DNA of 64,000 nucleotides from Bacteroides bouchesdurhonensis (GCF_900155865.1 NZ_LT707006.1:1505584-1569583); one strand, 5' to 3'; numbered from the stretch's first letter, positions 37,289 through 46,645 are shown. The notes: generated by a model not told the origin, from the letters alone. Numbers and translations are program-made.

Positions 37289-38488
37289 TTATTTTAGTTT
37301 GATAATCTCTATCGGCATTCCTATCAGTTGTGGCATTCCCATTCCCAGATCGGCACCGATGTACGTGGGGTCGCAGAGCAGATACTTTGTGCCGTCTACG
37401 GTGACATAGTCGCCCGTTGTTTCGGGATTGCTGAAACGGATAGCTGTTGCCAGATGCCTGCCCGGATAATAGACAAGTACTACCGGCATCTTCAGCAGAT
37501 GGCGTACCAGTTGGGCAAACAAGATGGAACGGTCTTCACAATCGGAGTATGACGAAGCGATAGTCTCTTCGGCAAAGAACCATTTTTCGCAGCCGAATTG
37601 TTCATCATCCGTTTTGTACTGAAACGCATATTGCACAAAGTGCAATAGATGATTGATGGCGGCTTCCTGCGTCATTCCCTGTAGGGAGGAAGCGAGTTGC
37701 TTTTCCACGCTTTCAAGAAATACGGGATCCAAGGCAGCATGTCCGTAGACTGCAAAGCTGACACAAGGCAATGTGGCATAAAAGTCCACTAAATTTTTAT
37801 TATACGCCAGGCAGTAATCTCTCCGCCGGTCGTTCAGCATCTTAGTGTGTACGTTGGCAGCTAAGTGTGGAGATTCCGGTAGGGATACATCTGCCGGTCG
37901 GCGGGCAATGGCATGGTTCAGCGTGTAGCATTTTACCGATGAAAGAGAACGGTGCTTCCGGTCAATGACTGAATAGCGGATGCCCTGTTCGGTTGGGAAG
38001 GTAAAATAAAGGGCATTGTATGCCTCACAATTAAAGGCTATCAAAGGAAGCAACTCTTGTCCCGTCCGTCCGGTTTTAGCTTTGCAGCCCAATTGGTTGA
38101 GAGTAAATACAGAGAATACGACCTGTTCGTTTTCACTGCCTTGCGGGCAGTAAGCCTTGAAAACGTCACCGATGAGCAGATATAATCCCCAGTCATTCAG
38201 TCTTAATAGTGATTTCAGTTTTTCGATGTGGGTGGTCCACACTTCGTAGGGCATGACAGAGAGTGCTTTCCAGTAAGAGGCAACGTGCGGTTCATCTGCA
38301 CCGGCCAGGCGAGGAAAGCTTGCTGTAATCTTAGGCAATGTGATGGTAGTCCCGAAAAAAGATGTTTCTACTTCCATCCCTTTATTGTGCTGGAAAGGAC
38401 TTTGCAGTATAGGAGGCTTCTTAATGTTTGCTGGTAGTGGCAGAGGAGCCATGGGAAGTTCGATTTCTCCTTTTACCGGCTGTTTCAC
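37289..38488 (-). pseudogene. Transglutaminase-like domain protein, C-terminal part after an apparent frameshift
   Basis: This frame has no credible start; its first codon is a GTG inside proline-rich sequence that reads as a continuation of the exported 117-aa frame at 38421-38774. The domain has the transglutaminase/cysteine-protease triad order: Cys in SSYSDCEDRSILFAQL (near 316), His in YYPGRHLATAI (near 343), Asp in KYLLCDPTYIG (near 372). Restoring one base in the CCCCC run at about 38493 fuses the two frames (HPTP joining VKQPVKGEIELPM). It lies between a BACON/LamG lipoprotein and an exported 292-aa protein. Whether the break is biological or a read error is open. Confidence 0.7.
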
Positions 38489-38774
38489 CGGGGGTAGGGT
38501 GTCGCTTGGACGGGTCGAAAGTTTCAGGGGGAATGGGATGCTTGATGGGCTGTTCGGGTTTCATCAGGGGACAGTCCGGCCACACTTCCGCCAAGTAGCG
38601 TCCGAATTCCTGATTGACAGAATCGGAATAAGCTTTGAAGTCGGTTTCCTCTTTGTCTGAATAGGTCTTGAACGCTGCTTCTTGTTCATGGACATATCGT
38701 TCAAAATCATCCTGCCCGCATATGTCGTTCCAAGCGGGGAGTAACACTACCAGCAGATACAATATTCTTCTCAT
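38421..38774 (-). pseudogene. N-terminal part of the same transglutaminase-like protein
   Basis: The 117-aa frame begins with a signal peptide (ILYLLVVLLPAWNDICGQ). A charged helical region (FERYVHEQEAAFKTYSDKEE) and a proline-rich linker (PIKHPIPPETFDPSKRHPTP) follow, then nonsense after the C5 run. The linker fits the proline-rich start of the overlapping downstream frame (PMAPLPLPANIKKPP). The intact protein would be about 505 aa, exported, with linker then transglutaminase-like domain. Confidence 0.65.
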
Positions 38775-38801
38775 GGCTTCAGTTTTAGATGTAAACTTGG
38801 T

Positions 38802-39677
38802 TTAGAAACAGATTGCCAAGGCAATTCCTCCGTTTTGGGGAGTCGCGTAAGGAGCCATCCGGAGTTGGGCATTCCCTAGGGCAATTCCTTTCTTCTTGCC
38901 TTTGGCAGCGATACCGTCTATCACATTCCATACGTAGAGTACGGCGGCCCCGGCAATGAATCCGTTACGTACATTGGCACAGTTATCGCGCTTGTCGGCG
39001 TAGTTGCGGATGCTTTCGGCATCGTGTGTGGATTTTATCTTGGAATCGTAGGAAGCGCGCATGCACTCCATTGCCACGATACCGCCCACACAAGCGGCTT
39101 CACTTATGATGAAGAAAAGTCCCTTTCCCGTACTGCCTTTGTGCAATTGTGCCATGCCGGGCACGAAGACGCGGGTTGAAAAAGGATAACGTCCGGTGAG
39201 CTGAGCGTTATAGTCTTTCATCTTTTTGTCGAATGATTTATCTTTGAAATTTGCGGTATTCAGTGAGTAGAAGTCATCTATGCCGTTCACATTGCGTTGT
39301 ACTTGTATCAGGATGTATATCTTCACTCGGTTGGCGGACAAAGCGATGGGTTCTGTAGAGGTTACGATTCGTCTCTTCATGCGGTTGAACTTTACTACGG
39401 CATTGATACCGTTTGTTGCCACGACATTGATGTCCTGTGCCGTGATGCCTACTAGGCCTAGTTCATGTAGGGATTTTTGCAGGGCATCTGCCCAAGCCAT
39501 GTTGATAGCTTCCGACTCTGTACGGCCTTCGCCTACACCCCAGTTCACAAAGTAATTGGCTCCTGTAGGTATGTGGGGCACTTGCTTTGCCCAAAATGGA
39601 CGAAGTTCTGTTACAGCTTGGGGAAAAACATTCATGCCGACAAGCATGAGTGTCGTGAGTAATATAAGTTTTTTCAT
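38802..39677 (-). CDS. Exported protein of unknown function
   Basis: The protein is 291 aa from the ATG at 39677 (MKKLILLTTLMLVGMNVFPQ, signal peptide). An 8-codon longer frame start is not needed. The N-terminal half has an LPP20/FlgT-like pattern (GVGEGRTESEAINMAWADALQKSL near 40, then KVKIYILIQVQRN). The C-terminal half has two hydrophobic segments around GLFFIISEAACVGGIVAME and AGAAVLYVWNVIDGIAA, with GMAQLHKGSTGKG before them, similar to small DUF5683-like membrane proteins. It is in one strand and spacing with the neighbouring lipoprotein genes, so probably co-transcribed. Confidence 0.7.
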   Translation of the reverse strand: MKKLILLTTLMLVGMNVFPQAVTELRPFWAKQVPHIPTGANYFVNWGVGEGRTESEAINMAWADALQKSLHELGLVGITAQDINVVATNGINAVVKFNRMKRRIVTSTEPIALSANRVKIYILIQVQRNVNGIDDFYSLNTANFKDKSFDKKMKDYNAQLTGRYPFSTRVFVPGMAQLHKGSTGKGLFFIISEAACVGGIVAMECMRASYDSKIKSTHDAESIRNYADKRDNCANVRNGFIAGAAVLYVWNVIDGIAAKGKKKGIALGNAQLRMAPYATPQNGGIALAICF

Positions 39678-39751
39678 TATTCTTTTTTGTTTGTTGTACA
39701 ATTAGATGATTTAAAGGTGGGAAATGTGTACATCATTGGCTCCTTGACGCA

Positions 39752-40566
39752 CTATATAGACCTGAAAGCCGGATCGGTTGATGAGCGATTACTTTTGGTG
39801 AAAGCACTCTCCATGATGGCATGGCGAAAAAATTCCGTCGGTTTCTTTCTCCGTCAATCCCGTTCCTTGAAACACTCTGTAATAATAGGTATTTGTACGT
39901 GCGGGAGGTGTCTGTATCCCATCATTTTATTGCGTCCATTTCTTCCTTTTGCTTGGCCGCACTGGTAGCCAGCTCCTGATCTATTTTCTCGAAGAATTTT
40001 TTCTTGTCGTAGTCCACTTTGCGGATTTCCAACTCTTCGGCAAGTCCTTTCTTGGCATCTTCCAGCAATATATGCACTGCTACATAGCCCACATATCCGC
40101 CGGTGGCACTTTGCGTGAACTTGCGGCATACGGCATTGGCATATTTGTCTATTACTTTAGTACCTATGGCCTTGGCACCGCCTTCCAAAGAACTTTCATA
40201 CATTTTCTTACCGGCAGGTACATTGGTGTCCTTACTATAATCTTCTATTGCATTCTTTATCATGCCCACGTAGCGGGAGGCAATGTCGGCGATAGCTATG
40301 CGGTTGGCATCGGTGATGGCTCTAGCACGGTCCGGACGGTCTTCAGCAATGCCAAGGCCTGCCATATATTCACCAGGTTTGTCGTAAGCGTCATCAATGC
40401 AGAATGTGGTGAGCTCTACTTCGCCATTGGGTAGTTTGGGGGTAATGGGAGCAGAAACAGTTGTGTTTTGGGCAGGTACATATACCTTTTTCGTGCAAGA
40501 AGTCATAAACATAGCCAAAGCACAAACGCAGCATGCAATTACTGTGAGTAAACCGTTGCTTTTCAT
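39752..40566 (-). pseudogene. LPP20-like lipoprotein with two apparent homopolymer frameshifts
   Basis: The first 214 codons (40566 to 39922) give a lipoprotein (ALAMFMTSCTKK, Cys near 24) with the LPP20-like core DRARAITDANRIAIADIASRY (near 82) and a helical tail ending KEEMDAIK then TGA. Removing one A from the AAAA run just before the stop reopens the frame as NDGIQTPPARTNTYYYRVF and GTGLTEKETDGIF. Removing one T from a T6 run (about 39826-39831) continues it as AIMESAFTKSNRSSTDP to a TAG at 39752. These tails look genuinely coding. The shorter 214-aa product may still be made. Confidence 0.6.
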
Positions 40567-40652
40567 CTTTTCCGGGGTTTAAAGTCCACCCTTTTGTAGA
40601 CTGTTTTGAAGTGTGTTCAGAGCTTATAGTCTCCCCGGATTCGGCAATACAT

Positions 40653-40830
40653 AAAAAAAGACGTGGGAGTCTGTACTTTTGCTTATCCCAAGCTCAGGCT
40701 CTCGCATTGCCCACCTTCAAGGATAAGCAACGCAGCTAGCCCACGCCAAGATGATATACATAACACTGCACAGTGTGCAATGTTTAGACACTACATCTTT
40801 AGTGGACGCTCCCGTTGCCATATCATCTTG
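40653..40830 (-). ncRNA. Structured RNA candidate (6S-like rod possible)
   Basis: Minus-strand features: an outer 10-bp stem (AAGATGATAT 40829-40820 with ATATCATCTT 40757-40748) encloses two smaller hairpins. Then a 90-nt rod is closed by CGTGGG/CCCACG (40745-40740 with 40667-40662) and GCTTATCC/GGATAAGC (40728-40721 with 40688-40681), separated by an internal bubble of 11-13 nt per side. It ends in TCTTTTTTT. Rod, bubble and terminator recall 6S RNA, but I cannot confirm the family. It fills much of the 40567-41208 gap. Confidence 0.45.
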
Positions 40831-41208
40831 AAGGTTTCAAAACTTTGCGAGATTTGAGCTTGAAAGATATCGTTTGGTAAACGCCTTTTAAAAAAAATCA
40901 AAATCCCACTAAACCCCACCGGGCTAGCTAGACGTTGCAAATATAATGTAAATTTCTTTAATGTATATGGAAAAAGTCTTTTTTTGCATTCGCATTTCAA
41001 CGTTTTTCTCAAGCCACAACAGTAGCCCAAAATATTTTTATCTATTAATCAGGCATTTAGAAGATAATTTCATCAGTTTGGATAATAGAAGCAAGTGTGG
41101 TTGCATAGTAGTCGTTTATTTCTTTTATGATAAGTATGATGCCAAAGACATACCATTTCTGAGAAGAATATCTATTTTTGTACTTTCAATAATTGATATT
41201 GTCTCAAA

Positions 41209-41916
41209 ATGACTGAAGATATAAAGAATAAACTCCTGATGTGTGCGGATGTATATCACTGTGCAGAATTTATAGTGAGTGATCCGGTACAATTTCCACG
41301 CCGTTATACAATGAAACAAGATATTGAGATCAGTGGTTTACTAACGGCTATTATGAGTTTTGGTAATCGTAAACAGATATTGAAAAAAGCAAATGAATTA
41401 CATGATTTGATGGGGGATTCACCGTATCGATATGTGATGTCCCGACAGTGGGAAAAGGATTTTCCTGTGGAGGTGACCCGTAGCTTTTATAGAATGTTGT
41501 CCTATGCTGACTTTCATGGATATTTTCAGCGATTATATAAGTCGTATTCGGAATATGAAAGTTTGGAGGATGCTTTGAACAGATATACCGGAATCCCTAT
41601 GGAGAGGTTGTGTTCATTTCTTGAAGTGTCTTCAAAAAGTCCGCAGAAGAAGTTGAACATGTTTTTGCGTTGGATGATTCGACGAGATTCAGAAGTTGAT
41701 TTAGGCATTTGGGAGAGCTTTGACCAGGGAGATTTGATTGTACCTTTGGATACACATGTCTGTCGTGTTGCCTTTTTTTTCAAACTGACGGATACTGATA
41801 CTTTTTCGTTAAAGAATGCACGCAATATCACTGCTGCATTGGCAGAAGTCTTCCCTAATGATCCATGTTTGGGAGACTTCGCTCTGTTTGGTTTAGGAGT
41901 CAATGGAGAAATATAA
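41209..41916 (+). CDS. TIGR02757 family protein (DUF2400)
   Basis: This 235-aa cytoplasmic protein matches the TIGR02757/DUF2400 family of Bacteroidetes and related bacteria: DPVQFPRRYTMKQDIEISGL near 25, GDSPYRYVM near 68, LNMFLRWMIRRDSEVDLGIW near 149, VPLDTHVCRVA near 178 and GDFALFGLGVNG at the end. The family resembles endonuclease III-like helical folds by its THV/GDFALFG pattern, but its activity is uncharacterised. The -7 box TATTTTTG (41173-41180) is 29 nt upstream. Confidence 0.85.
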   Translation: MTEDIKNKLLMCADVYHCAEFIVSDPVQFPRRYTMKQDIEISGLLTAIMSFGNRKQILKKANELHDLMGDSPYRYVMSRQWEKDFPVEVTRSFYRMLSYADFHGYFQRLYKSYSEYESLEDALNRYTGIPMERLCSFLEVSSKSPQKKLNMFLRWMIRRDSEVDLGIWESFDQGDLIVPLDTHVCRVAFFFKLTDTDTFSLKNARNITAALAEVFPNDPCLGDFALFGLGVNGEI

Positions 41917-42007
41917 GATCTGAAGTCTAATGAAATAATTGTTCGGATAAAAAGGTTCGATTTTAGACGAAATGGTGGTTTATCATTGTTACGCTTAAAA
42001 TTAATTC

Positions 42008-42090
42008 GTTTGCGCGTGTGAACTCTTTCGTTCTCACATGCCATCCCTTTCGTTTTCATATGTGAAAACGAAAAGATTTACGTGTGAAAA
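42008..42090. repeat. Run of short hairpins with CTTTCGTT core
   Basis: Consecutive imperfect palindromes: GTGTGAAC-TCTTTC-GTTCTCAC (42016-42037) and TTTCGTTTTCA-TATG-TGAAAACGAAA (about 42048-42073), then GTGTGAAAATG. A related set occurs at 63515-63590. It lies in the 41917-42188 intergenic region between convergent genes, so it may terminate transcription or be a dispersed intergenic repeat. Confidence 0.5.
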
Positions 42091-42188
42091 TGAATATGGT
42101 TATTTAAAGGCATATCAAAACTGCTTGCTTTTCCGGCAATGACCAATATGAGAGACAGTAATATGGACATGCGAGAATATCTGAATGT

Positions 42189-42800
42189 TTAAAAATTCAA
42201 AGAAGCATATATTCCCCAATGCTCATTACCAAAAACTGCCGGAGATATCGTCAGATTATGTTTCTTGGCGAACGGACGAGTGAATATGTAACTACTTCCG
42301 ACACCTATGGCAGCTCCGGCAAGTATATCCCAGCAGTCATGTCTTTTTGCATATACACGTCCCCATGCTACATATCCGGATACAAGATAAGCAGGAATTC
42401 CGTATTTCCATCCATATCTGCGTTGGATAAAAGAAGCTCCCTGAAATGACATGGCTGTATGGTTGGATGGGAATGCATGATTGTCACTGCCATCGGGACG
42501 CTGTTTCTTTATGCTGTATTTTAAAAGGTAAGAGGTTGCCAAACTGGTTGCACCTCCTAAAACCAATTGTTTGGTACCTTTATAGTCTTTCATAATAAGG
42601 GTGGTTATTAAACCGGCTGCCGGAGTTGCGAACATTAAAGCATCTGTTGATTTTTTCACGTTTTCACGAGACTGTGCTTGCACGGAGTTCAGAAAGCAAA
42701 AAAATAGTAGCCAAGTACAAATAACCATTTTGCTCCATCTATTTCTTGAAATTCGCTCCATTGGGTTTGGTCTGATTGCTAAAGTAGTGTTTATATACAT
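42189..42800 (-). CDS. PAP2-family phosphatase
   Basis: This membrane phosphatase/haloperoxidase fold protein of 203 aa has the three PAP2 signatures: KKQRPDG near 102, PSNHTAMS near 116 (usual form PSGH) and GRVYAKRHDCWDILAG near 155. It likely removes phosphate from lipid pyrophosphates (undecaprenyl-PP or lipid A type) in the envelope. The start is uncertain: ATGs at 42761 and 42728 would place the hydrophobic segment VICTWLLFFCFLNSVQAQ closer to the N-terminus as a signal peptide. The -7 box TACCTTTG lies upstream on the minus strand. Confidence 0.88.
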   Translation of the reverse strand: MYINTTLAIRPNPMERISRNRWSKMVICTWLLFFCFLNSVQAQSRENVKKSTDALMFATPAAGLITTLIMKDYKGTKQLVLGGATSLATSYLLKYSIKKQRPDGSDNHAFPSNHTAMSFQGASFIQRRYGWKYGIPAYLVSGYVAWGRVYAKRHDCWDILAGAAIGVGSSYIFTRPFAKKHNLTISPAVFGNEHWGIYASLNF

Positions 42801-42914
42801 TTAAAGCCTTTGTTATTACAACATCTTGAGTTGTATAAGTTAATTTTGCGTCAAAGGTATTATTTTTATTTGGATTTTATGTTAATCTCTTGACTCGTAC
42901 CTTAGGGGAGGTCT

Positions 42915-42922
42915 TATCTTTG
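42915..42922 (+). promoter_or_regulatory. -7 box of the MerR-type gene
   Basis: TATCTTTG, 28 nt before the ATG at 42950. It lies inside the longer frame that could start at a TTG (42890), which argues for the 42950 start. Confidence 0.5.
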
Positions 42923-42949
42923 TGGCATAAACCAACTGCGCAGAAGTTT

Positions 42950-43777
42950 ATGAAGAATAAAATTAAGTTTAAAATCGGAGAATTTTCCAAGCTTAGTCAG
43001 GTGACGGTCAAGACACTTCGTTATTATGAAGAGGTAGGTTTATTGGCACCTGTCGAGGTGGATGAGTGGACTGGCTATCGCTATTACGATATCAGCCAAC
43101 TTCGAAGAATGAACCGGATTGTTTATTTAAAGCAATTAGGGTTTAGTCTTGAAGAGATAGGTGAATTGTTTGAGGATGGTAAGTATTATCCTAATCCTGA
43201 TCAATTAGGGAGAAAGGTCGAAAGTTGTAAACAGGAGATAGAACATTTGAAATGGCGGCAGACTGAACTCTTAAAGCTTGAAAATATGCTCCATAAACAA
43301 GATCAAATTATGAAAAAAGTAGTTGAAAAATCGCTTCCGGCAAGAATATTTGCTACACATCGCCGTAAGATAGATTCTTATCAGGAATTGTTTAATCTTT
43401 GTCCGAATATTATCGGACCGGAGATGCAACGTTTAGGTTGTCAGTGTCCTCCACCTGAATATTGTTTTACGGTGGAATATAATGAAGAATATGGTGTGGA
43501 TATTGACATTGAGTATTTTGAGGCAGTAGCAGAACGTGGTAAGGATTCAGATTTGATTAAGTTCAAAGAACTTCCTGAAGTACCTGTTGCTCTTTGTGTC
43601 AATCATTATGGAGCATACGAGAAAATGCCGGAAACTTTTGCTGAGTTATATGCTTATGCCGAAGCAAAAGGTTACGAAGTAAGCGAACAACCTCGTTTTT
43701 GTTATATAGATGGTATCTGGAATAAAGAATCTGTGGATGAATGGCTGACTGAAATTCAATTGCCTATAAAACGATAG
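42950..43777 (+). CDS. MerR-family regulator with GyrI-like domain
   Basis: The protein is 275 aa from the ATG at 42950 (MKNKIKFKIGEFSKLSQVTV). N-terminal MerR winged helix: GEFSKLSQVTVKTLRYYEEV followed by GYRYYDISQLRRMNRIVYLK. A dimerisation coiled coil spans ~80-120 (ESCKQEIEHLKWRQTELLKL). A GyrI-like effector domain fills 125-275 (YFEAVAERGKD, PVALCVNHYGAYEKMPETFA). This is BmrR-like architecture, so it probably senses a hydrophobic compound. It is divergent from the PAP2 gene. Confidence 0.9.
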   Translation: MKNKIKFKIGEFSKLSQVTVKTLRYYEEVGLLAPVEVDEWTGYRYYDISQLRRMNRIVYLKQLGFSLEEIGELFEDGKYYPNPDQLGRKVESCKQEIEHLKWRQTELLKLENMLHKQDQIMKKVVEKSLPARIFATHRRKIDSYQELFNLCPNIIGPEMQRLGCQCPPPEYCFTVEYNEEYGVDIDIEYFEAVAERGKDSDLIKFKELPEVPVALCVNHYGAYEKMPETFAELYAYAEAKGYEVSEQPRFCYIDGIWNKESVDEWLTEIQLPIKR

Positions 43778-43858
43778 TTGCTATATCCTGAAACGGAATT
43801 TCACAAATTACTTCATAGTAGTTTTCGTGAAATTCCGTTTGATCCACAACAATACTAC

Positions 43859-44521
43859 TTACCAATCAATTTCTTTGATTCCTTTACTTTGTAAGAAAGT
43901 ATTGGCTTTACTGAAATGCTTGCATCCTAAAAAGCCATATTCGGCAGACCGGGGAGATGGATGTGCTGCTGTTAAGACAAGATGTTTATTGGTGTCTATT
44001 AAAGCAATTTTTTCTTTTGCATAACTTCCCCATAACATGAATACTAAATGTTCCCGTTCATCACTTAACTTTTTAATGACTGCATCTGTAAATGTTTCCC
44101 AACCCATATTCCGATGTGAACCTGTTGCATAAGCTCGTACGGTGAGGACAGAATTCATTGGAAATACTCCTTGTTCTACCCAACGATTCAAATTTCCGGA
44201 AGTGGGTATTGGTTTTCCCAAATCCTGTTGTATTTCTCTAAAAATATTAATTAATGATCCGGGGATTGCCACTCCATCAGGCACAGAAAAACAAATTCCA
44301 TAATATTGTCCGGGATTAGGGTAAGGATCTTGCCCGAGAATGACAACTTTTACTTTCTCGAAAGGACATGAGTTGAATACATGGAATATCTGATGCCCGG
44401 GTGGAAGAACTTGTGTTCGTCCATATTCACTCCTGATAAATGTTACCAACTTCTCAAAATATGGTTTGTCAAATTCTTCTTGGAGATGTGTACGCCAACT
44501 TTCTTCTATTTTCACATTCAT
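43859..44521 (-). CDS. ung: Uracil-DNA glycosylase
   Basis: A family-1 UNG of 220 aa that removes uracil from DNA. The water-activating motif reads GQDPYPNPGQYYGICFSV near residues 62-79; the catalytic Asp and the thymine-excluding Tyr are present, but the usual His after GQDPY is Pro. The second motif is HPSPRSAEYGFLGCKHFSKA near 186-205. The other structural hallmarks (PGSLINIFREIQ, MLWGSYAKEK) are intact. The minus-strand -7 box TATCTTTG is at 44635-44628. The 390-nt gap upstream contains only this promoter. Confidence 0.92.
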   Translation of the reverse strand: MNVKIEESWRTHLQEEFDKPYFEKLVTFIRSEYGRTQVLPPGHQIFHVFNSCPFEKVKVVILGQDPYPNPGQYYGICFSVPDGVAIPGSLINIFREIQQDLGKPIPTSGNLNRWVEQGVFPMNSVLTVRAYATGSHRNMGWETFTDAVIKKLSDEREHLVFMLWGSYAKEKIALIDTNKHLVLTAAHPSPRSAEYGFLGCKHFSKANTFLQSKGIKEIDW

Positions 44522-44911
44522 AGGTTACTTCCGTATTCTGTTGTAACATCTTTGATCTAAAAGACGATATAAGATTATAGCATCCTTCATGCATGTAAAG
44601 AATTGTAATACATTAATAGCTGATATGCAAAGATACGACTACTCAATGTGCTACACTTTACAATAGCTCTTTTTTATATTTCTTTAATAGTTTTGGAAAA
44701 TGTATTGGTAATACAGTTAAAATTGATCTCTTTGTGCTAGTTGAGATTATGATAAATTCTTTCTTTGACATATTGGATATTAGTTGTAGAATATTCGAAG
44801 AATATAAAATATGCCATATTATAAATATGTTATTCCTCTTTTTCCGGTTTTTGTATCTGAACTAAGGATGTTGTGCTTTATGCTATTCTCCAACTACCAA
44901 TCTAATATCAT

Positions 44912-46306
44912 TCATGGTACATATTGATTTATCTTTCCTTTTATGCTTCCGGAATCTGTGGATACGATAACATCCGTATCGTTGACTCTTTCACAAGCGA
45001 CCTTATCAAATATAATATTCTTCACACTATCGAAATAAAATGTAGGACGAACTTCTTTTCCCGTATATTTTAATTCAACGTTTTGAAAAGTCAACTTCTT
45101 CACATTTTTCGCAAACCATCCCCAACAAGGAAGTTGGCGTGAATCCACATGGGGACGTTGAATTGTCATTTCTTTCAATTCCTTGTTCTCACAACCTATA
45201 TATTCTACGGAAATATCTCTGAAAACTACTTCTTCGAAATATCCCCCGCACCAACTTTCCACAGACGATGCAGACCAGCCGATAGCTGAGGCTTTAACTT
45301 TTTCTACTAGTATGCGCCCCGCTTCATTCTCTTCATTTAAAACAATCATTAACGGGGTTGCTACCTTTTTTATCTCAACATCATGAATATGGATATCATC
45401 TATTCTTCCGGAGGCTTTTCCCCATCCTCCGGGTTGCAATAATATGGCGGAAAGCATATTATTCCTTTTTCGTTCCTTGGAAGTCCGGTGAGGATATTTG
45501 CCGGGACCTGTGAACGTACAATGGCTTATCGTCAAACCTGTTGCGGGCATAATCATACGAATTCCGTTACACGAGGAGTTTATATGGCACTCCGTTATAA
45601 CCATATTTTTCCAATATCCTCCGGCTATAGCATCGTCTCCTGTGTAGAAAAAACTATTTCGTATGAGAATATTTTTACCTCCACGAATGTGAATTCCATC
45701 CCAACCTTCATTAAAAGTAAGATTCTGAAAAGTTGCGTTTTCTATGTCATAGGCCATAAAAGCATAATTAGCCGAGTTATTGATGGTAATCCCAGAAAGG
45801 GTGAAGTCATGAGACTCACCAAGTAAAATAGTATGCGGTCCACGCATTTTTTCTTCTCCTTCCGGATCAAAGACATGGTCTCCGTCAATAATTCCTGCTC
45901 CTGTAATGTGCACATTCTTCACTCCTTTTCCCAAGATCAACGCCCGATTCCAATTGTGCTGATCAGCTGTATCATTCTGATCCATTTCACGGGAAGCAAT
46001 AAAAGGATAATAAGCTGATAAATCGGAAGTCCCCTTGATCACAGCCCCCTTTTTTAGCAAAAGAGAGACATCGCTCTTCAAAAAAATCGTTCCGGTAAGG
46101 TAAATACCTTGTGGTATTAATACGACCCCACCCCCTTTTTTCGAACACGTTTGGATAGCCTTGTTAATGGCATTTGTGTTCAACGTTTTTCCATCTCCTT
46201 TCGCGCCGTATTTGCGGATATCAAATGTTTTTGCCGCAGTTACCGATGAAGCAAAAACAAAAAGAATCACCCCAATAATACTAAAGAATCGTAGTTTGCT
46301 TTCCAT
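44912..46306 (-). CDS. GH28-family glycoside hydrolase (pectin-type)
   Basis: This 464-aa secreted beta-helix enzyme has a signal peptide (IIGVILFVFASSVTA) and the N-terminal signature FDIRKYGAKGDGKTLNTNAI near 29. The GH28 catalytic region includes GWDGIHIRGGKNILIRNSFF near 203 and the Asp pair in TGDDAIAGG (near 228). The Asn-Thr-Asp and GHG motifs of classical polygalacturonases are altered (WDGIHI; SSCNGIRM), as in exo-acting or unsaturated-galacturonan GH28 subgroups. It lies beside an HTCS regulator and a truncated susC, so it is a PUL enzyme for pectin-like substrate. Substrate is inferred. Confidence 0.85.
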   Translation of the reverse strand: MESKLRFFSIIGVILFVFASSVTAAKTFDIRKYGAKGDGKTLNTNAINKAIQTCSKKGGGVVLIPQGIYLTGTIFLKSDVSLLLKKGAVIKGTSDLSAYYPFIASREMDQNDTADQHNWNRALILGKGVKNVHITGAGIIDGDHVFDPEGEEKMRGPHTILLGESHDFTLSGITINNSANYAFMAYDIENATFQNLTFNEGWDGIHIRGGKNILIRNSFFYTGDDAIAGGYWKNMVITECHINSSCNGIRMIMPATGLTISHCTFTGPGKYPHRTSKERKRNNMLSAILLQPGGWGKASGRIDDIHIHDVEIKKVATPLMIVLNEENEAGRILVEKVKASAIGWSASSVESWCGGYFEEVVFRDISVEYIGCENKELKEMTIQRPHVDSRQLPCWGWFAKNVKKLTFQNVELKYTGKEVRPTFYFDSVKNIIFDKVACERVNDTDVIVSTDSGSIKGKINQYVP

Positions 46307-46345
46307 ATGCGTTTAATTAAAAATACCTGCTTGTATAGCTGTTAC

Positions 46346-46510
46346 TTATTCTTTCATCTTAATCTCCAGCAATACCAACTCGGAACCTGTATCGAATGTG
46401 AATTCTTTTTGATTGATGAAAGTTTGCTGTTTATCAATAGATATATTCGGTACGTAGACATTTATTTCTTTTGCTTTTTTGCCTGTAGTTACCGAAGAGC
46501 CGAAGTCTCT
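46346..46510 (-). pseudogene. C-terminal scrap of a lost PUL gene
   Basis: The minus strand reads DFGSSVTTGKKAKEINVYVP, then ISIDKQQTFINQKEFTF, then TGSELVLLEIKMKE and a stop. An in-frame TAA precedes the 54 codons. The composition and ending (ELVLLEIK) look like the C-terminal beta-sandwich of a glycoside hydrolase or similar exported enzyme, but I cannot name the family. It sits between the GH28 gene and the HTCS in the 46307-46645 gap, suggesting that this PUL once had another enzyme gene here. Confidence 0.5.
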
Positions 46511-46645
46511 TTAAATTCTTTTTTTAACAATTTAAAATAATGAAAAATAAGTGATTAAAGCAAATGGTTGCTTCAAAATTTAATATTATTTACTACTATT
46601 ATAATAGTAGCAAAGTTTTAGTATATGCCTCCAATCTAAATTCTT

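Noticed and set aside
39854..40129. 91-aa minus-strand frame overlapping the LPP20-like lipoprotein gene
   Set aside because: Its composition is unlike a protein; it is another frame of the lipoprotein gene and its frameshifted tail.
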